From an uncultured Prevotellaceae bacterium (GTDB taxonomy: Bacteria > Bacteroidota > Bacteroidia > Bacteroidales > Bacteroidaceae), in assembly GCA_946540735.1 (NCBI GenBank), contig CAMNIN010000011.1, positions 1-64,000 of the forward strand: 64,000 nucleotides of DNA. Direction: 5' to 3'. Positions 1 to 8,619 of this stretch are shown piece after piece. Each line of letters starts with the position of its first letter. Position 1 is the first letter of the stretch. The translations under genes were made by a program, and so were the position numbers. The notes beneath the pieces are model-generated. The model worked only from the letters and a program-made list of their open reading frames with translations, made no database searches and was not told where the DNA came from.

Positions 1-87
1 TGAAGTTACGAACTACGACCCTACAAACGGCCGATTGTTCTCGTGACACACTTTGAAATGCAAAAAAGGCATAAAAACATCATTGTT

Positions 88-122
88 TTTGCAGCCAATC
101 AAAGATATTTGCGTATTTTTGC
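88..122 (+). promoter_or_regulatory. Bacteroidota-type promoter of the ATPase-TOPRIM pair
   Basis: TATTTTTGC at 114-122 fits the Bacteroidota -7 box TAnnTTTGC. A TTTG at 88-91 lies 22 bp upstream, slightly more than the usual 19-21. The first gene starts 31 bp after the box. No gene is seen in positions 1-153. Confidence 0.5.
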
Positions 123-153
123 AAGAAATGTTTAAACTTCATAGAAGGCTACA

Positions 154-1190
154 ATGTTTGAGAAGGTAATAATAGAGCGATTTCGAGGCACACGGTACGC
201 ATGCATTGAAGACTTTAAACAAATTAATCTTTTCTTCGGGAAAAATAATTGTGGTAAGTCTTCTTTGTTGGAATCTTTGTTTCTTGCGAGTGGATTGTCA
301 AATCCATTGTTACCTGTTCATATAAATATAATGCGTGGCTATAATAAAGCTCGATATAATGATCTTAAATTTGAGTTTTATAATCTGGACTCCACTCAAC
401 CTATCCACATCCAAATAGTAGATGGCGAAATCCGTGATTTAAATATAAGCCTTTTTGAACAAGAAAGAAGTAATGTATCATTCGTGAATGATGATGAGTC
501 AAATATTGTTTCTAATGTTGAAGAAGGAAATATGGCCTTAAATTTGATTTTAAGATTAACCACGACTCATATGTGGCTCAATTACGATTTGAATCTACGA
601 ATCCTACTAATGCCACACGAGTTATTGCAGAACGTTATATTGAGTCTTTGCGCTGTACATATTTGAGCCCCAAATACGATTTCAACGCATCAATTGCTGG
701 ACTAAAGAATATCCTTCAGAACAAGGATGAACATTTTATTGTGGATGGTCTGAGGATAATCGAGCCTCAAGTTCTTGATTTTATTTTTACAGACAATGAA
801 ATGCTTGTTGATATAGGAATGTCAAAACGTATTCCTGTCAACATGATGGGTGATGGAGCACGCAAGATAGTCTCTCTCTTGACAGCCATCTATGATTGCA
901 AAGATGGAGCATTACTTGTGGATGAGATAAGTAATGGATTCCATCATTCTGTAATGACAGATTTGTGGAAAGTTATTATTAACGCAGCTATTCGAAACAA
1001 CACGCAACTCTTTGTTACAACTCATGATCTCGATTCTATAAAAGGACTTCGGAATGCAACTCTTGAAGATTTTAAAGACTATGTTTCCGCGTTTAAACTT
1101 TTGAAAACCCAAGATGGAGAGTTGAAATCCTTTCACTATTCATTAGAAAGCTTAGATTATTCCATTAATCAGGAAATTGAGGTCAGATAA
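154..1190 (+). pseudogene. OLD/AAA-type (ABC-like) ATPase, frameshifted
   Basis: Two overlapping frames (154-666 and one entered about 540-573 and ending at 1190) together make one ATPase of about 345 residues. The first holds the Walker A motif GKNNCGKSS near residue 30; the second holds a signature-like GDGARK, the Walker B ALLVDEISNGFHH and the H-loop FVTTHD. Read from 540 in the second frame the protein continues without a break (KFDFKINHDSYVAQ), so one base is missing from a short A run (TTAAATTTG, 538-546). The same heptamer A AAT TTG also has the form of a -1 slippery site, so frameshifted translation cannot be excluded. It stands one base before the TOPRIM gene, a pairing known from OLD, Gabija-like and PARIS-like anti-phage modules. 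It is AT-rich compared with its neighbours, which suggests transfer. Confidence 0.75.
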
Positions 1191-1191
1191 G

Positions 1192-1812
1192 ATGAACAAA
1201 ATATTTATTGAGGCAAAACACAAAAAGACTGCTGAGTATTTTTTCTTAAAGCGATTCTTGATAAATTCTTTCCAGAAAAAGAGGTCCAATTCATTTTTAT
1301 GGATGGAATAGGAAATATATTTAAAGAATCTATTATAAACCAAATTTCTCAATCTCAAATAATTAACGATGCAGTACTGGTGCTTGCAGATGCTGATACC
1401 GAGGTTAAAGGATGGGGGTATGAAAAACGTCGGAAGTCTATTGAAATGGGAATGTGTAATACAGGTATGGTATTTCCTTTTTTTTCTCTATCCCAACAAC
1501 CATGATGATGGCGATGTAGAAGGGTTAATGGAGGCAACCGCACTACATGATACACATAAAGTCTTCTTTGATTGTTTTGAGGATTACGAGAATTGCATAA
1601 AAGGGGTAAAAGACGAGGAAGGTTCTTCTGTCTACAATAGTCCAAATTTGAAAGGGAAATTGCACACATATATAAGTGCGCAGAAATTGCACAAAAAATG
1701 TCGTGACAGATTAGGAGCTGGTGATTGGCTTTTTGATAGGCCAGAGTATTGGAACTTAGATATAGTAGCTTTACAAGCGTTGAAAGATTTTTTTGCTGAA
1801 AATTTAAAGTGA
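1192..1812 (+). pseudogene. TOPRIM-fold partner of the ATPase (DUF3226-like), frameshifted twice
   Basis: The reading frame starts at ATG 1192 (MNKIFIEAKHKKTAEYFF), is lost at a T6 run (1239-1244), continues one base back, and is restored at a T8 run (1478-1485). With T7 at both runs the product is an intact 206-residue protein. It carries the TOPRIM signs: the early Glu in IFIEAK, the DxD-like LADADTE, and then YPNNHDDGDVEGLM, which resembles the DUF3226 family (RloB/OLD-nuclease-like TOPRIM). In known systems such a protein is the nuclease or effector beside an OLD-type ATPase. The first break is also a T TTT TTC slippery heptamer; the second break has the opposite sign. The family name is by eye and moderately sure; the disruption is plain in the sequence. 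Confidence 0.65.
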
Positions 1813-1921
1813 TTTTTAAGCTATCTATACCAAATCATAAACAATGTTGATTCTCGACCGCTTCGTGGGATTCCATTTGCCGGAATTATTAAAATGACAT
1901 GCTATTGGATGAATGTGTTAT

Positions 1922-1930
1922 TATCTTTGC
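1922..1930 (+). promoter_or_regulatory. -7 box upstream of the winged-helix gene
   Basis: TATCTTTGC matches TAnnTTTGC exactly and ends 23 bp before ATG 1954. No well-spaced -33 element is visible; a TTG at 1905-1907 is only 14 bp away. Confidence 0.55.
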
Positions 1931-1953
1931 AACGTCATTTTAACCAATAACCT

Positions 1954-2892
1954 ATGAACGACAAAGAATTCACCCAACAATTCCTCTGCCAGTTTCCCAG
2001 ACAGATCGAGGGTCTTGTCTATCTCTTCCTGCAATCCATCGCTCAAGACGGCGTGGTGTGCAAAAGCGGATACGCCCTTGCAAAACAACTCGGCATCTAC
2101 CGCACGACCCTCTTCCGCATCCTCTACCACTTGCAACAGCAGCGGTGCATCCGACTCGTCAACGACAACGGCTCCACCATCGGCAGCAAACTCACCATCA
2201 CGCTCCTACTCGACTCCAGCAAAGTTCATCGAGAAGACCAAACAAATGATACGTTCCTGCCAGAGAATGTTACGTTCCAAGCGGAGGATGTTACGCTCCT
2301 GCCAGAGGATGTTACGCTCAAAGCCGAGAACAACGCAGAAAAAACGGAGGAGACTGTCTCTTCAGACCTTTTTGAGCTGGTTTCGACGCCTCAAAACACG
2401 TATTCAGGACATGGAAACAGCACCAATGTTACGCATCTCTACCATGCAGCACGGCAAAAGAAAAGCAAAGAAGATTATCCCCCTGCACCCCCTAAAGAAG
2501 AAATCAAAAGAAAAAACTCACACAATCGCGCGGGCATGAGCCAACAGTCCCTCGAAATGCGCAAAAAAGCCTTCATCGACAGCCTTATGCCGTTCTCGGC
2601 ACGCTACGACGCTGTGATGATCCATGCCTTCGCTGACTACTGGACTGAGCACAACCGCTCACTCACCCGCATGCGGTTCGAGATGCAGAAGACATGGAGC
2701 ACACCACTGCGACTGGCGACCTGGGCACGCAACGAGGCTTCTTTTGGCCAGCGAAAGCACTATGAGTCACGCCCCTCTTCCATAGACTGCGTGAACCACG
2801 CTCAACAATGGGCCATTGAGGAATCAATGCGCATTGCCATGCAAGCCGAAGACAACAGACTTCTGCGCCAGCAGTTCCTCTATTCTCTCTAA
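1954..2892 (+). CDS. Winged-helix protein with C-terminal DUF7833-like domain, possible replication initiator
   Basis: The N-terminal part (about residues 1-85) contains a helix-turn-helix: GYALAKQLGIYRTTLFRILY followed by a wing-like RLVNDNGSTIGSKLTI. The middle (about 90-200) is a low-complexity linker with a tandem seven-residue repeat (ENVTFQA, EDVTLLP, EDVTLKA). The C-terminal part (about 210-290) has FADYWTEHNRSLTRMRF and a following TW..PLRLATWARNE, which resemble a domain (DUF7833) common in Bacteroidota phages and mobile elements. A DNA-binding head, a repeat-rich linker and a C-terminal domain recall replication initiators such as lambda O, where iterons lie inside the gene. That role is inference. 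It is followed after 116 bp by another accessory gene. Confidence 0.6.
   Translation: MNDKEFTQQFLCQFPRQIEGLVYLFLQSIAQDGVVCKSGYALAKQLGIYRTTLFRILYHLQQQRCIRLVNDNGSTIGSKLTITLLLDSSKVHREDQTNDTFLPENVTFQAEDVTLLPEDVTLKAENNAEKTEETVSSDLFELVSTPQNTYSGHGNSTNVTHLYHAARQKKSKEDYPPAPPKEEIKRKNSHNRAGMSQQSLEMRKKAFIDSLMPFSARYDAVMIHAFADYWTEHNRSLTRMRFEMQKTWSTPLRLATWARNEASFGQRKHYESRPSSIDCVNHAQQWAIEESMRIAMQAEDNRLLRQQFLYSL
2263..2325 (+). repeat. 21-bp tandem repeats inside the winged-helix gene (iteron-like)
   Basis: Three consecutive 21-bp units start at 2263, 2284 and 2305. Each begins GA(G/A)(G/A)ATGTTACG, and a degenerate fourth unit precedes them at about 2242. A further ATGTTACG occurs near 2427. The period keeps the reading frame and gives a seven-residue repeat in the linker. 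Length and place resemble replication iterons. Confidence 0.7.
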
Positions 2893-3008
2893 AACCACCA
2901 CGTCATTCTCAGGCTGACCATCATCTACCAGGATGCCCCCTCAACGTCCAGGATAACCCTTCAATCAAGAAAATTTTTCATCAATCAGGATAACAACACA
3001 TCATCACC

Positions 3009-3692
3009 ATGAAACCGACAAGCAACACCCCAAGCATCATCAGCAATACTCACCCGGCAAAACTTTCCACCGCACAGACCACGGAGATCTCACGGTTTAT
3101 GAGACTCTTCCCATCTGAACAGTCAGTGCTCGACTATTTCGCCCCCGGGAAATGGGCTGCGGCTCTGGCCAACAGACCCAAATGCCTGCTCTTCAACATG
3201 GTGACGCTCAACGTCGTCAGCAAATACTATGGCAAGAGCGTCGCGCTACAGATGGTAAAAAACAATCTCGTGGGACTCTATACCGTGGCCAGGCCGCATG
3301 AGTTCATCAACGAAAAGGCTTTGGATCTGGCTGCGAGCATCTTCATCGGCTCCTTCGGCTGCGAATTGCCTGTCTATGGCATGCTCTATTACTTCGCCAG
3401 CTACCTCTCCCGCTACCGCAGTTCATACACCGCTTTTGACCTGCAGGATGTGCTGCGGCAATGCGACCAGAAATTCATGCCGCAGTGGCGCATCGCCATC
3501 CATCGCTCGGAGAAACGCAATGACACCGATACTGGCACCAAGGAGGTTGGCAAGGCCGCCCTCATCACCTATCTGCGCAACGAATATGTGGCCAAAGGCA
3601 GAGACATCAGGACATCGGCCCTCTTTCAGAAAGGACTCATCGCCGAGGCAGAGCTTCCCATGATCGAAAGCATGGAACCGCTGCCGCTATGA
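3009..3692 (+). CDS. Unknown protein of an accessory element
   Basis: A 227-residue protein that I do not recognise. It has no signal peptide or clear membrane segment. The middle is hydrophobic and probably helical (LLFNMVTLNVVSKYYGKSVA and a following LDLAASIFIGSFGCELPVYG), and the end is polar. It follows the winged-helix gene by 116 bp on the same strand, so the two probably belong to the same element, perhaps as replication or regulatory partners. Small helical proteins of this shape are frequent beside DUF7833-type genes in Bacteroidota elements, but I cannot name the family. Confidence 0.6.
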   Translation: MKPTSNTPSIISNTHPAKLSTAQTTEISRFMRLFPSEQSVLDYFAPGKWAAALANRPKCLLFNMVTLNVVSKYYGKSVALQMVKNNLVGLYTVARPHEFINEKALDLAASIFIGSFGCELPVYGMLYYFASYLSRYRSSYTAFDLQDVLRQCDQKFMPQWRIAIHRSEKRNDTDTGTKEVGKAALITYLRNEYVAKGRDIRTSALFQKGLIAEAELPMIESMEPLPL

Positions 3693-3769
3693 GACAGCCC
3701 ATCCCATCCGCTTCTTTCCGCCTCGATTCAGCAGAATAATTTACCCTGTATCCCCCTCCACCGCTTGCG

Positions 3770-3916
3770 GGGAGGGGAGCCCTTGGCGCGACATTTTGAG
3801 CTTTTTGGATAGAATAAACACGAAAAGAGGGTGTGTCATATTTAACATTTTGACACACCCTCTTGATATTCAGCGGATGCACGTCACTGAGGCGTGCTTC
3901 CCAAGTTCACTATTCT
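3770..3916. repeat. Downstream flank of the small-gene cassette, copy A
   Basis: 3770-3833 matches 8609-8672 with about one difference, and 3880-3916 matches 8673-8709. Copy A has 46 extra bases (3834-3879) which carry one arm of a terminator hairpin. In both places the repeat lies directly after a small gene on the minus strand, so it is the 3' flank of a duplicated cassette. Confidence 0.85.
3827..3862 (-). terminator. Hairpin terminator after the small gene
   Basis: GAGGGTGTGTCA (3827-3838) and TGACACACCCTC (3851-3862) form a perfect 12-bp stem with a 12-base loop. On the minus strand the stem is followed by TTTTCG, so it probably ends transcription of the BspA-small gene unit. It may also work for the plus-strand gene ending at 3692. 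Confidence 0.75.
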
Positions 3917-3919
3917 ATG

Positions 3920-4117
3920 TTAGAAAGAATCCCATAGTCTATCCTTGTCTTTATAGAAGGGACTCTCCGGGTCGTCAGGATCGTCATCTTCAAAATCCAA
4001 GCCAAGGTCATTCGTCAGCACTTCAGTGGCGCTACCGCCCTCAATGCCTATCATCAGGTCACCCAACTCAGGCAGGACAACGGTTGTCTTAGGCGCGATA
4101 TATGGTTTTTTGTTCAT
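3920..4117 (-). CDS. Small acidic protein, paralog of the gene at 8712-8906
   Basis: A 65-residue protein starting MNKKPYIAPK, then VVLPEL..LMIGI..GSATEVL, and ending in a very acidic stretch (DFEDDDPDDPE). A paralog with the same first half lies at 8712-8906. It begins 7 bp after the stop of the BspA-like gene and so is probably co-transcribed with it. There is no signal peptide. Short proteins starting with K.Y..P followed by a V-rich segment are frequent in Bacteroidales near surface-protein genes, but I know of no assigned function. A conserved first half with a variable acidic second half resembles the leader/core layout of peptide precursors; no modifying enzyme is nearby, so this is only a thought. 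Confidence 0.75.
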   Translation of the reverse strand: MNKKPYIAPKTTVVLPELGDLMIGIEGGSATEVLTNDLGLDFEDDDPDDPESPFYKDKDRLWDSF

Positions 4118-4124
4118 AGTGATA

Positions 4125-7100
4125 TTAACGAATATATACCTTCTTTCCGTTCACGATATAGATACCGTGCTGCGGGTTTGTCACACGCTGACCTGAGAGG
4201 TTGTAAATCTTTGTCTCACCGCTGTTGGCACGACCGGCAATGTCGGAAATGCCCGTTGCTTCTTCATCCTCGAAGCTGATGGACAATTCCTGTGCGCTGT
4301 TCGAAGACGTGTAAGGCAGATAGGCACGGTTGGCAGGGATGGTCTTCACAGAGCCGCCAGCCAGACGGAAGCCGATGTACGAGTCCTGGCCACGGCTGAG
4401 CACGTAGATGTCGGTGCCGTGCTGCGCCTGCAGGTCAGCCACGCTGGTAGCCTCAGTTACGCCATAGAGCAGGTTGTCGGTGATGGATCCGCCCTCACTG
4501 TCAGCCTCCGACATGGTGTAGGTGCCAGTATTGCCGAAAATGATGGTGGCTGTATTGGCTGGAATGATGTCATGAATTTCCTTTAGACGCATAATACCCT
4601 CGGCATCGATGGACTTAACATAGTAAACATTGAAATAGTCTTCATTTTCAGGAATAGTAACCGGATAAGGAAGATAAAGGGTACCAACCATTGCCTTGGT
4701 GATGGTGAAGTCATACGTCTTGACATCTCTGGTGAAATACCCAGGAATACCATCACGGTCGGGACGTGCATATTCATTGTGGATTTTTGTCTCATCATAC
4801 GTTGTACCCTTGCCTCCAACCAGACTGGTGCACCCCTCAAACATCATAGAGGCTCCTATCAAATCGTTTATACCTGAAGCCTGTTGATTGTAAACGGTAA
4901 TTTTCTCATTCCAATCCGTGTTACAATAGATGGTGGTCAGGGAACTGCAACCGTAAAACATAGAGTTAAACATAGAGTATTCTGGCTGTGCTTCTAAAGT
5001 AAGATTTATCTCAAAATTCCTCAAATCCAGGCTGGTAAGGCTGCTGCACCCAGAGAACATAGATCCCATATTTGTCACATTACTGGTGTTCAGCTGATCA
5101 AGACCAGTGATGGACTTCAGGCCTGAACAATCACGAAACATGGAAGACATGTTTTTGACATTTCGTGTATCGAAGTGACTGATATCGAGACTGGTCAGTG
5201 AACTGCAACCGACAAACATCTCTCGCATCGTCGTGGCTTCGCTGGTGTCCAGATATTCCAAACCTTCAATAGTGGTCAAATATGGAGCATTGTAGAACCA
5301 TCCCCACACTTTTTGTGGCTTAACCGCCAGGAAACTCTCGTCGAAAATGGCCTTGGTGTATTTGCCGTTCACCGTATACCAACCTGGAAGAGAAATACAA
5401 TTCGTTACCCCTGTTCCGCTCCATACATTCGTAACAGGCACTCCATCATACAAGCGTCCCTCGAAGTAACGTGTATTGGAGTTGATGAAATGGAGTGTCT
5501 TGGTTTCTTCGCAAAACAGGACATAGGGAGTCGGTGTCTCATCCACGACGGAAGTGAAATAGCCTGGTTTGCTTTCTACGTCAAGATTGGCATAGATGCC
5601 ATTTGTGTATGCAGAGCTATACCGGGTGCCATTGCCTCCGATCAGGCTGGTGCAGTCGTTGAACATGTAAGCTGTGGATGTTGTACCGGAGTACTGAGAG
5701 TTCCAGTCGTTCTTGCTGTAGATTGTTTTCAGTGACGTGCAGCCATCGAACATCTGGTTCATATATTTGACTTTGCTCACATCAAAACTACTCAAGTCGA
5801 GAACTGTCAGGGCGGAGCATTTATAGAACATATTTCTCATATTGGTGACATTAGAGGTGTTCAGATTCTCCATCCCTGAGATGTTCGTCAAATTACTGCA
5901 ACTTAGGAACATATTATGCATGTCCGTCACCATGCTGGTGTCGAAGCTTCTCACGTCAACGGTCGTCAGTCCTGAGCATGAAAGGAACATTTCGCTCATA
6001 TCGGTGACATTAGAGGTATTCAGATTCTCCAGTCCCAGGATGTTCGTCAAGCCATAACAATCTTTAAACATACCATTCATATCCGTCACCTTGCTGGTGT
6101 CGAAGTTGCTCACGTCGATGGTTGTCAGCTCTGAGCATCCGCCGAACATCCAGTCCATCTTAGTGGCTTCGCTGGTGTTGAGATACGCCATGCCTTCGAT
6201 CGATGTTACTTTCAAGAAATAATAGAACCATTGCGACAAGTTGCTCGGCCTCACATCTTTGAAACTTTCATCGAAAACAATCTTTTGGCAATCATTATGC
6301 AGTCCCATGTCTTCATTATGTGAGGCATCTTCCATCCAACCTGCATTTTCCGTGACCTGCTCTCCACTCCATACCTTCGTGATAGTCTTGCCATCATAAA
6401 CGCCGCCAGCCCAATAAGCTCTTTCGGAATTCACGAAGTAGAACGTTGCATTATCGGCACACCAGATGGCATAGGGCATGATTTCCGAAGTAAAGTAGCC
6501 AGGCAGCCCTGACAGATCGGGACGTGCATAATCATTATGGATTTTTGTCTCATCATACGTTGTACCCTTGCCTCCAACCAGACTGGTGCACCCCTCAAAC
6601 ATCATAGAGGCTCCTATCAAATCGTTTATACCTGAAGCCTGTTGATTGTAAACGGTAATTTTCTCATTCCAATCCGTGTTACAATAGATGGTGGTCAGGG
6701 AACTGCAACCGTAAAACATAGAGTTAAACATAGAGTATTCTGGCTGTGCTTCTAAAGTAAGATTTATCTCAAAATTCCTCAAATCCAGGCTGGTAAGGCT
6801 GCTGCACCCAGAGAACATAGATCCCATATTTGTCACATTACTGGTGTTCAGCTGATCAAGACCAGTGATGGACTTCAGGCCTGAACAATCACGAAACATG
6901 GAAGACATGTTTTTGACATTTCGTGTATCGAAGTGACTGATATCGAGACTGGTCAGTGAACTGCAACCGACAAACATCTCTCGCATCGTCGTGGCTTCGC
7001 TGGTGTCCAGATATTCCAAACCTTCAATAGTGGTCAAATATGGAGCATTGTAGAACCATCCCCACACTTTTTGTGGCTTAACCGCCAGGAAACTCTCGTC

Positions 7101-8354
7101 GAAAATGGCCTTGGTGTATTTGCCGTTCACCGTATACCAACCTGGAAGAGAAATACAATTCGTTACCCCTGTTCCGCTCCATACATTCGTAACAGGCACT
7201 CCATCATACAAGCGTCCCTCGAAGTAACGTGTATTGGAGTTGATGAAATGGAGTGTCTTGGTTTCTTCGCAAAACAGGACATAGGGAGTCGGTGTCTCAT
7301 CCACGACGGAAGTGAAATAGCCTGGTTTGCTTTCTACGTCAAGATTGGCATAGATGCCATTTGTGTATGCAGAGCTATACCGGGTGCCATTGCCTCCGAT
7401 CAGGCTGGTGCAGTCGTTGAACATGTAAGCTGTGGATGTTGTACCGGAGTACTGAGAGTTCCAGTCGTTCTTGCTGTAGATTGTTTTCAGTGACGTGCAG
7501 CCATCGAACATCTGGTTCATATATTTGACTTTGCTCACATCAAAACTACTCAAGTCGAGAACTGTCAGGGCGGAGCATTTATAGAACATATTTCTCATAT
7601 TGGTGACATTAGAGGTGTTCAGATTCTCCATCCCTGAGATGTTCGTCAAATTACTGCAACTTAGGAACATATTATGCATGTCCGTCACCATGCTGGTGTC
7701 GAAGCTTCTCACGTCAACGGTCGTCAGTCCTGAGCATGAAAGGAACATTTCGCTCATATCGGTGACATTAGAGGTATTCAGATTCTCCAGTCCCAGGATG
7801 TTCGTCAAGCCATAACAATCTTTAAACATACCATTCATATCCGTCACCTTGCTGGTGTCGAAGTTGCTCACGTCGATGGTTGTCAGCTCTGAGCATCCGC
7901 CGAACATCCAGTCCATCTTAGTGGCTTCGCTGGTGTTGAGATACGCCATGCCTTCGATCGATGTTACTTTCAAGAAATAATAGAACCATTGCGACAAGTT
8001 GCTCGGCCTCACATCTTTGAAACTTTCATCGAAAACAATCTTTTGGCAATCATTATGCAGTCCCATGTCTTCATTATGTGAGGCATCTTCCATCCAACCT
8101 GCATTTTCCGTGACCTGCTCTCCACTCCATACCATCGTGATATTCGTGCCATCATAAACGCCGCCAGCACAATAAGGTCTTTCGGAATTCACGAAGTAGA
8201 ACGTTGCATTATCGGCACACCAGATGGCGTAGGGCGTCTGCGCCTTCACTCCAGCAGCACACAGCATCACGAGGCATAGCAGCATCCATGCCTTGAGCGA
8301 TACTAATGATTTCACTGTGGCCCTTTGGGCCTTCATTAATACATTTGTTTTCAT
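4125..8354 (-). CDS. BspA/DUF285-repeat surface protein with internal duplication
   Basis: A 1,409-residue secreted protein. The start at 8354 is chosen because a -7 box at 8412-8420 lies downstream of the longer frame's first codon, and because MKTNVLMKAQ leads into a signal peptide ending near VKAQ (about residue 38). Two almost identical 586-residue units follow (about 40-625 and 626-1211). Each is built of DUF285-type repeats of the pattern NTSNVT.M..MF..CS.LT, typical of BspA-family leucine-rich surface proteins, and each opens with PYAIWCADNATFYFVNS. After about 1211 comes a beta-rich domain also seen in other Prevotella exoproteins, then the tail IYNLSGQRV...GIYIVNGKKV, probably a type IX sorting tag. 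Known relatives bind host proteins or other cells; here surface adhesion is inferred. Confidence 0.9.
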   Translation of the reverse strand: MKTNVLMKAQRATVKSLVSLKAWMLLCLVMLCAAGVKAQTPYAIWCADNATFYFVNSERPYCAGGVYDGTNITMVWSGEQVTENAGWMEDASHNEDMGLHNDCQKIVFDESFKDVRPSNLSQWFYYFLKVTSIEGMAYLNTSEATKMDWMFGGCSELTTIDVSNFDTSKVTDMNGMFKDCYGLTNILGLENLNTSNVTDMSEMFLSCSGLTTVDVRSFDTSMVTDMHNMFLSCSNLTNISGMENLNTSNVTNMRNMFYKCSALTVLDLSSFDVSKVKYMNQMFDGCTSLKTIYSKNDWNSQYSGTTSTAYMFNDCTSLIGGNGTRYSSAYTNGIYANLDVESKPGYFTSVVDETPTPYVLFCEETKTLHFINSNTRYFEGRLYDGVPVTNVWSGTGVTNCISLPGWYTVNGKYTKAIFDESFLAVKPQKVWGWFYNAPYLTTIEGLEYLDTSEATTMREMFVGCSSLTSLDISHFDTRNVKNMSSMFRDCSGLKSITGLDQLNTSNVTNMGSMFSGCSSLTSLDLRNFEINLTLEAQPEYSMFNSMFYGCSSLTTIYCNTDWNEKITVYNQQASGINDLIGASMMFEGCTSLVGGKGTTYDETKIHNDYARPDLSGLPGYFTSEIMPYAIWCADNATFYFVNSERAYWAGGVYDGKTITKVWSGEQVTENAGWMEDASHNEDMGLHNDCQKIVFDESFKDVRPSNLSQWFYYFLKVTSIEGMAYLNTSEATKMDWMFGGCSELTTIDVSNFDTSKVTDMNGMFKDCYGLTNILGLENLNTSNVTDMSEMFLSCSGLTTVDVRSFDTSMVTDMHNMFLSCSNLTNISGMENLNTSNVTNMRNMFYKCSALTVLDLSSFDVSKVKYMNQMFDGCTSLKTIYSKNDWNSQYSGTTSTAYMFNDCTSLIGGNGTRYSSAYTNGIYANLDVESKPGYFTSVVDETPTPYVLFCEETKTLHFINSNTRYFEGRLYDGVPVTNVWSGTGVTNCISLPGWYTVNGKYTKAIFDESFLAVKPQKVWGWFYNAPYLTTIEGLEYLDTSEATTMREMFVGCSSLTSLDISHFDTRNVKNMSSMFRDCSGLKSITGLDQLNTSNVTNMGSMFSGCSSLTSLDLRNFEINLTLEAQPEYSMFNSMFYGCSSLTTIYCNTDWNEKITVYNQQASGINDLIGASMMFEGCTSLVGGKGTTYDETKIHNEYARPDRDGIPGYFTRDVKTYDFTITKAMVGTLYLPYPVTIPENEDYFNVYYVKSIDAEGIMRLKEIHDIIPANTATIIFGNTGTYTMSEADSEGGSITDNLLYGVTEATSVADLQAQHGTDIYVLSRGQDSYIGFRLAGGSVKTIPANRAYLPYTSSNSAQELSISFEDEEATGISDIAGRANSGETKIYNLSGQRVTNPQHGIYIVNGKKVYIR
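4781..6375 (-). repeat. Internal duplication of the BspA gene, C-terminal-side copy
   Basis: This stretch is repeated at 6539-8133 with an offset of 1,758 bp. I see no base difference over the 1,595 bp compared by reading; similarity fades on both sides (about 4732-4780 and 6376-6475). The period is exactly 586 codons, so the frame is kept. Confidence 0.9.
6539..8133 (-). repeat. Internal duplication of the BspA gene, N-terminal-side copy
   Basis: Second copy of the 1,758-bp period unit. Differences appear only near the junctions: GTNITMVW in this unit against GKTITKVW in the other, and ERPYCAGG against ERAYWAGG. Such near identity points to a recent duplication or to gene conversion between the units. 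Confidence 0.9.
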
Positions 8355-8411
8355 AAAAAGATAAGTAAATACAACAGAATAATTATTCTTAGTAGATTTT
8401 CTCTGCAATCT

Positions 8412-8420
8412 GCAAATATA
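8412..8420 (-). promoter_or_regulatory. -7 box of the BspA-like gene
   Basis: The minus strand reads TATATTTGC, an exact TAnnTTTGC match, 57 bp before the chosen start codon at 8354. No well-spaced -33 element is visible. Confidence 0.6.
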
Positions 8421-8590
8421 CAATTTTCAAAGGAAAAAACAGAAATTAACAATTTACCCCCTCCGAAATTAACTTTAGTTAACTTTGTTTAGCGGATGTT
8501 GGCTTAAAAAAAATGAATCACGGGACGAAGTTTTCGATTCATTCAGCCTTGTTGGATAGCTGTCGGGAAAATGGCATGTTTGTGCACACT

Positions 8591-8619
8591 GCTCCCCTCC
8601 CCTGCGATGGGAGGGGAGC
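8591..8619. terminator. GC-rich hairpin
   Basis: GCTCCCCTCCC (8591-8601) pairs perfectly with GGGAGGGGAGC (8609-8619) around a 7-base loop. There is no clear T run, so it may be a weak terminator or an RNA stabiliser. A looser version lies at about 3752-3776 beside copy A. Confidence 0.45.

Noticed and set aside
3796..4092. Plus-strand frame over the small gene and its flank
   Set aside because: The conserved pair of minus-strand small proteins explains this DNA; the plus frame is not kept in the second copy.
5313..7493. Two identical plus-strand frames of 140 codons (5313-5735 and 7071-7493) inside the BspA region
   Set aside because: They are antisense to the duplicated BspA units and are identical only because the DNA is duplicated; no promoter or protein-like pattern.
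8355..8423. Longer start of the BspA-like gene at 8423
   Set aside because: The -7 box at 8412-8420 lies downstream of that start codon, and the signal peptide begins at 8354.
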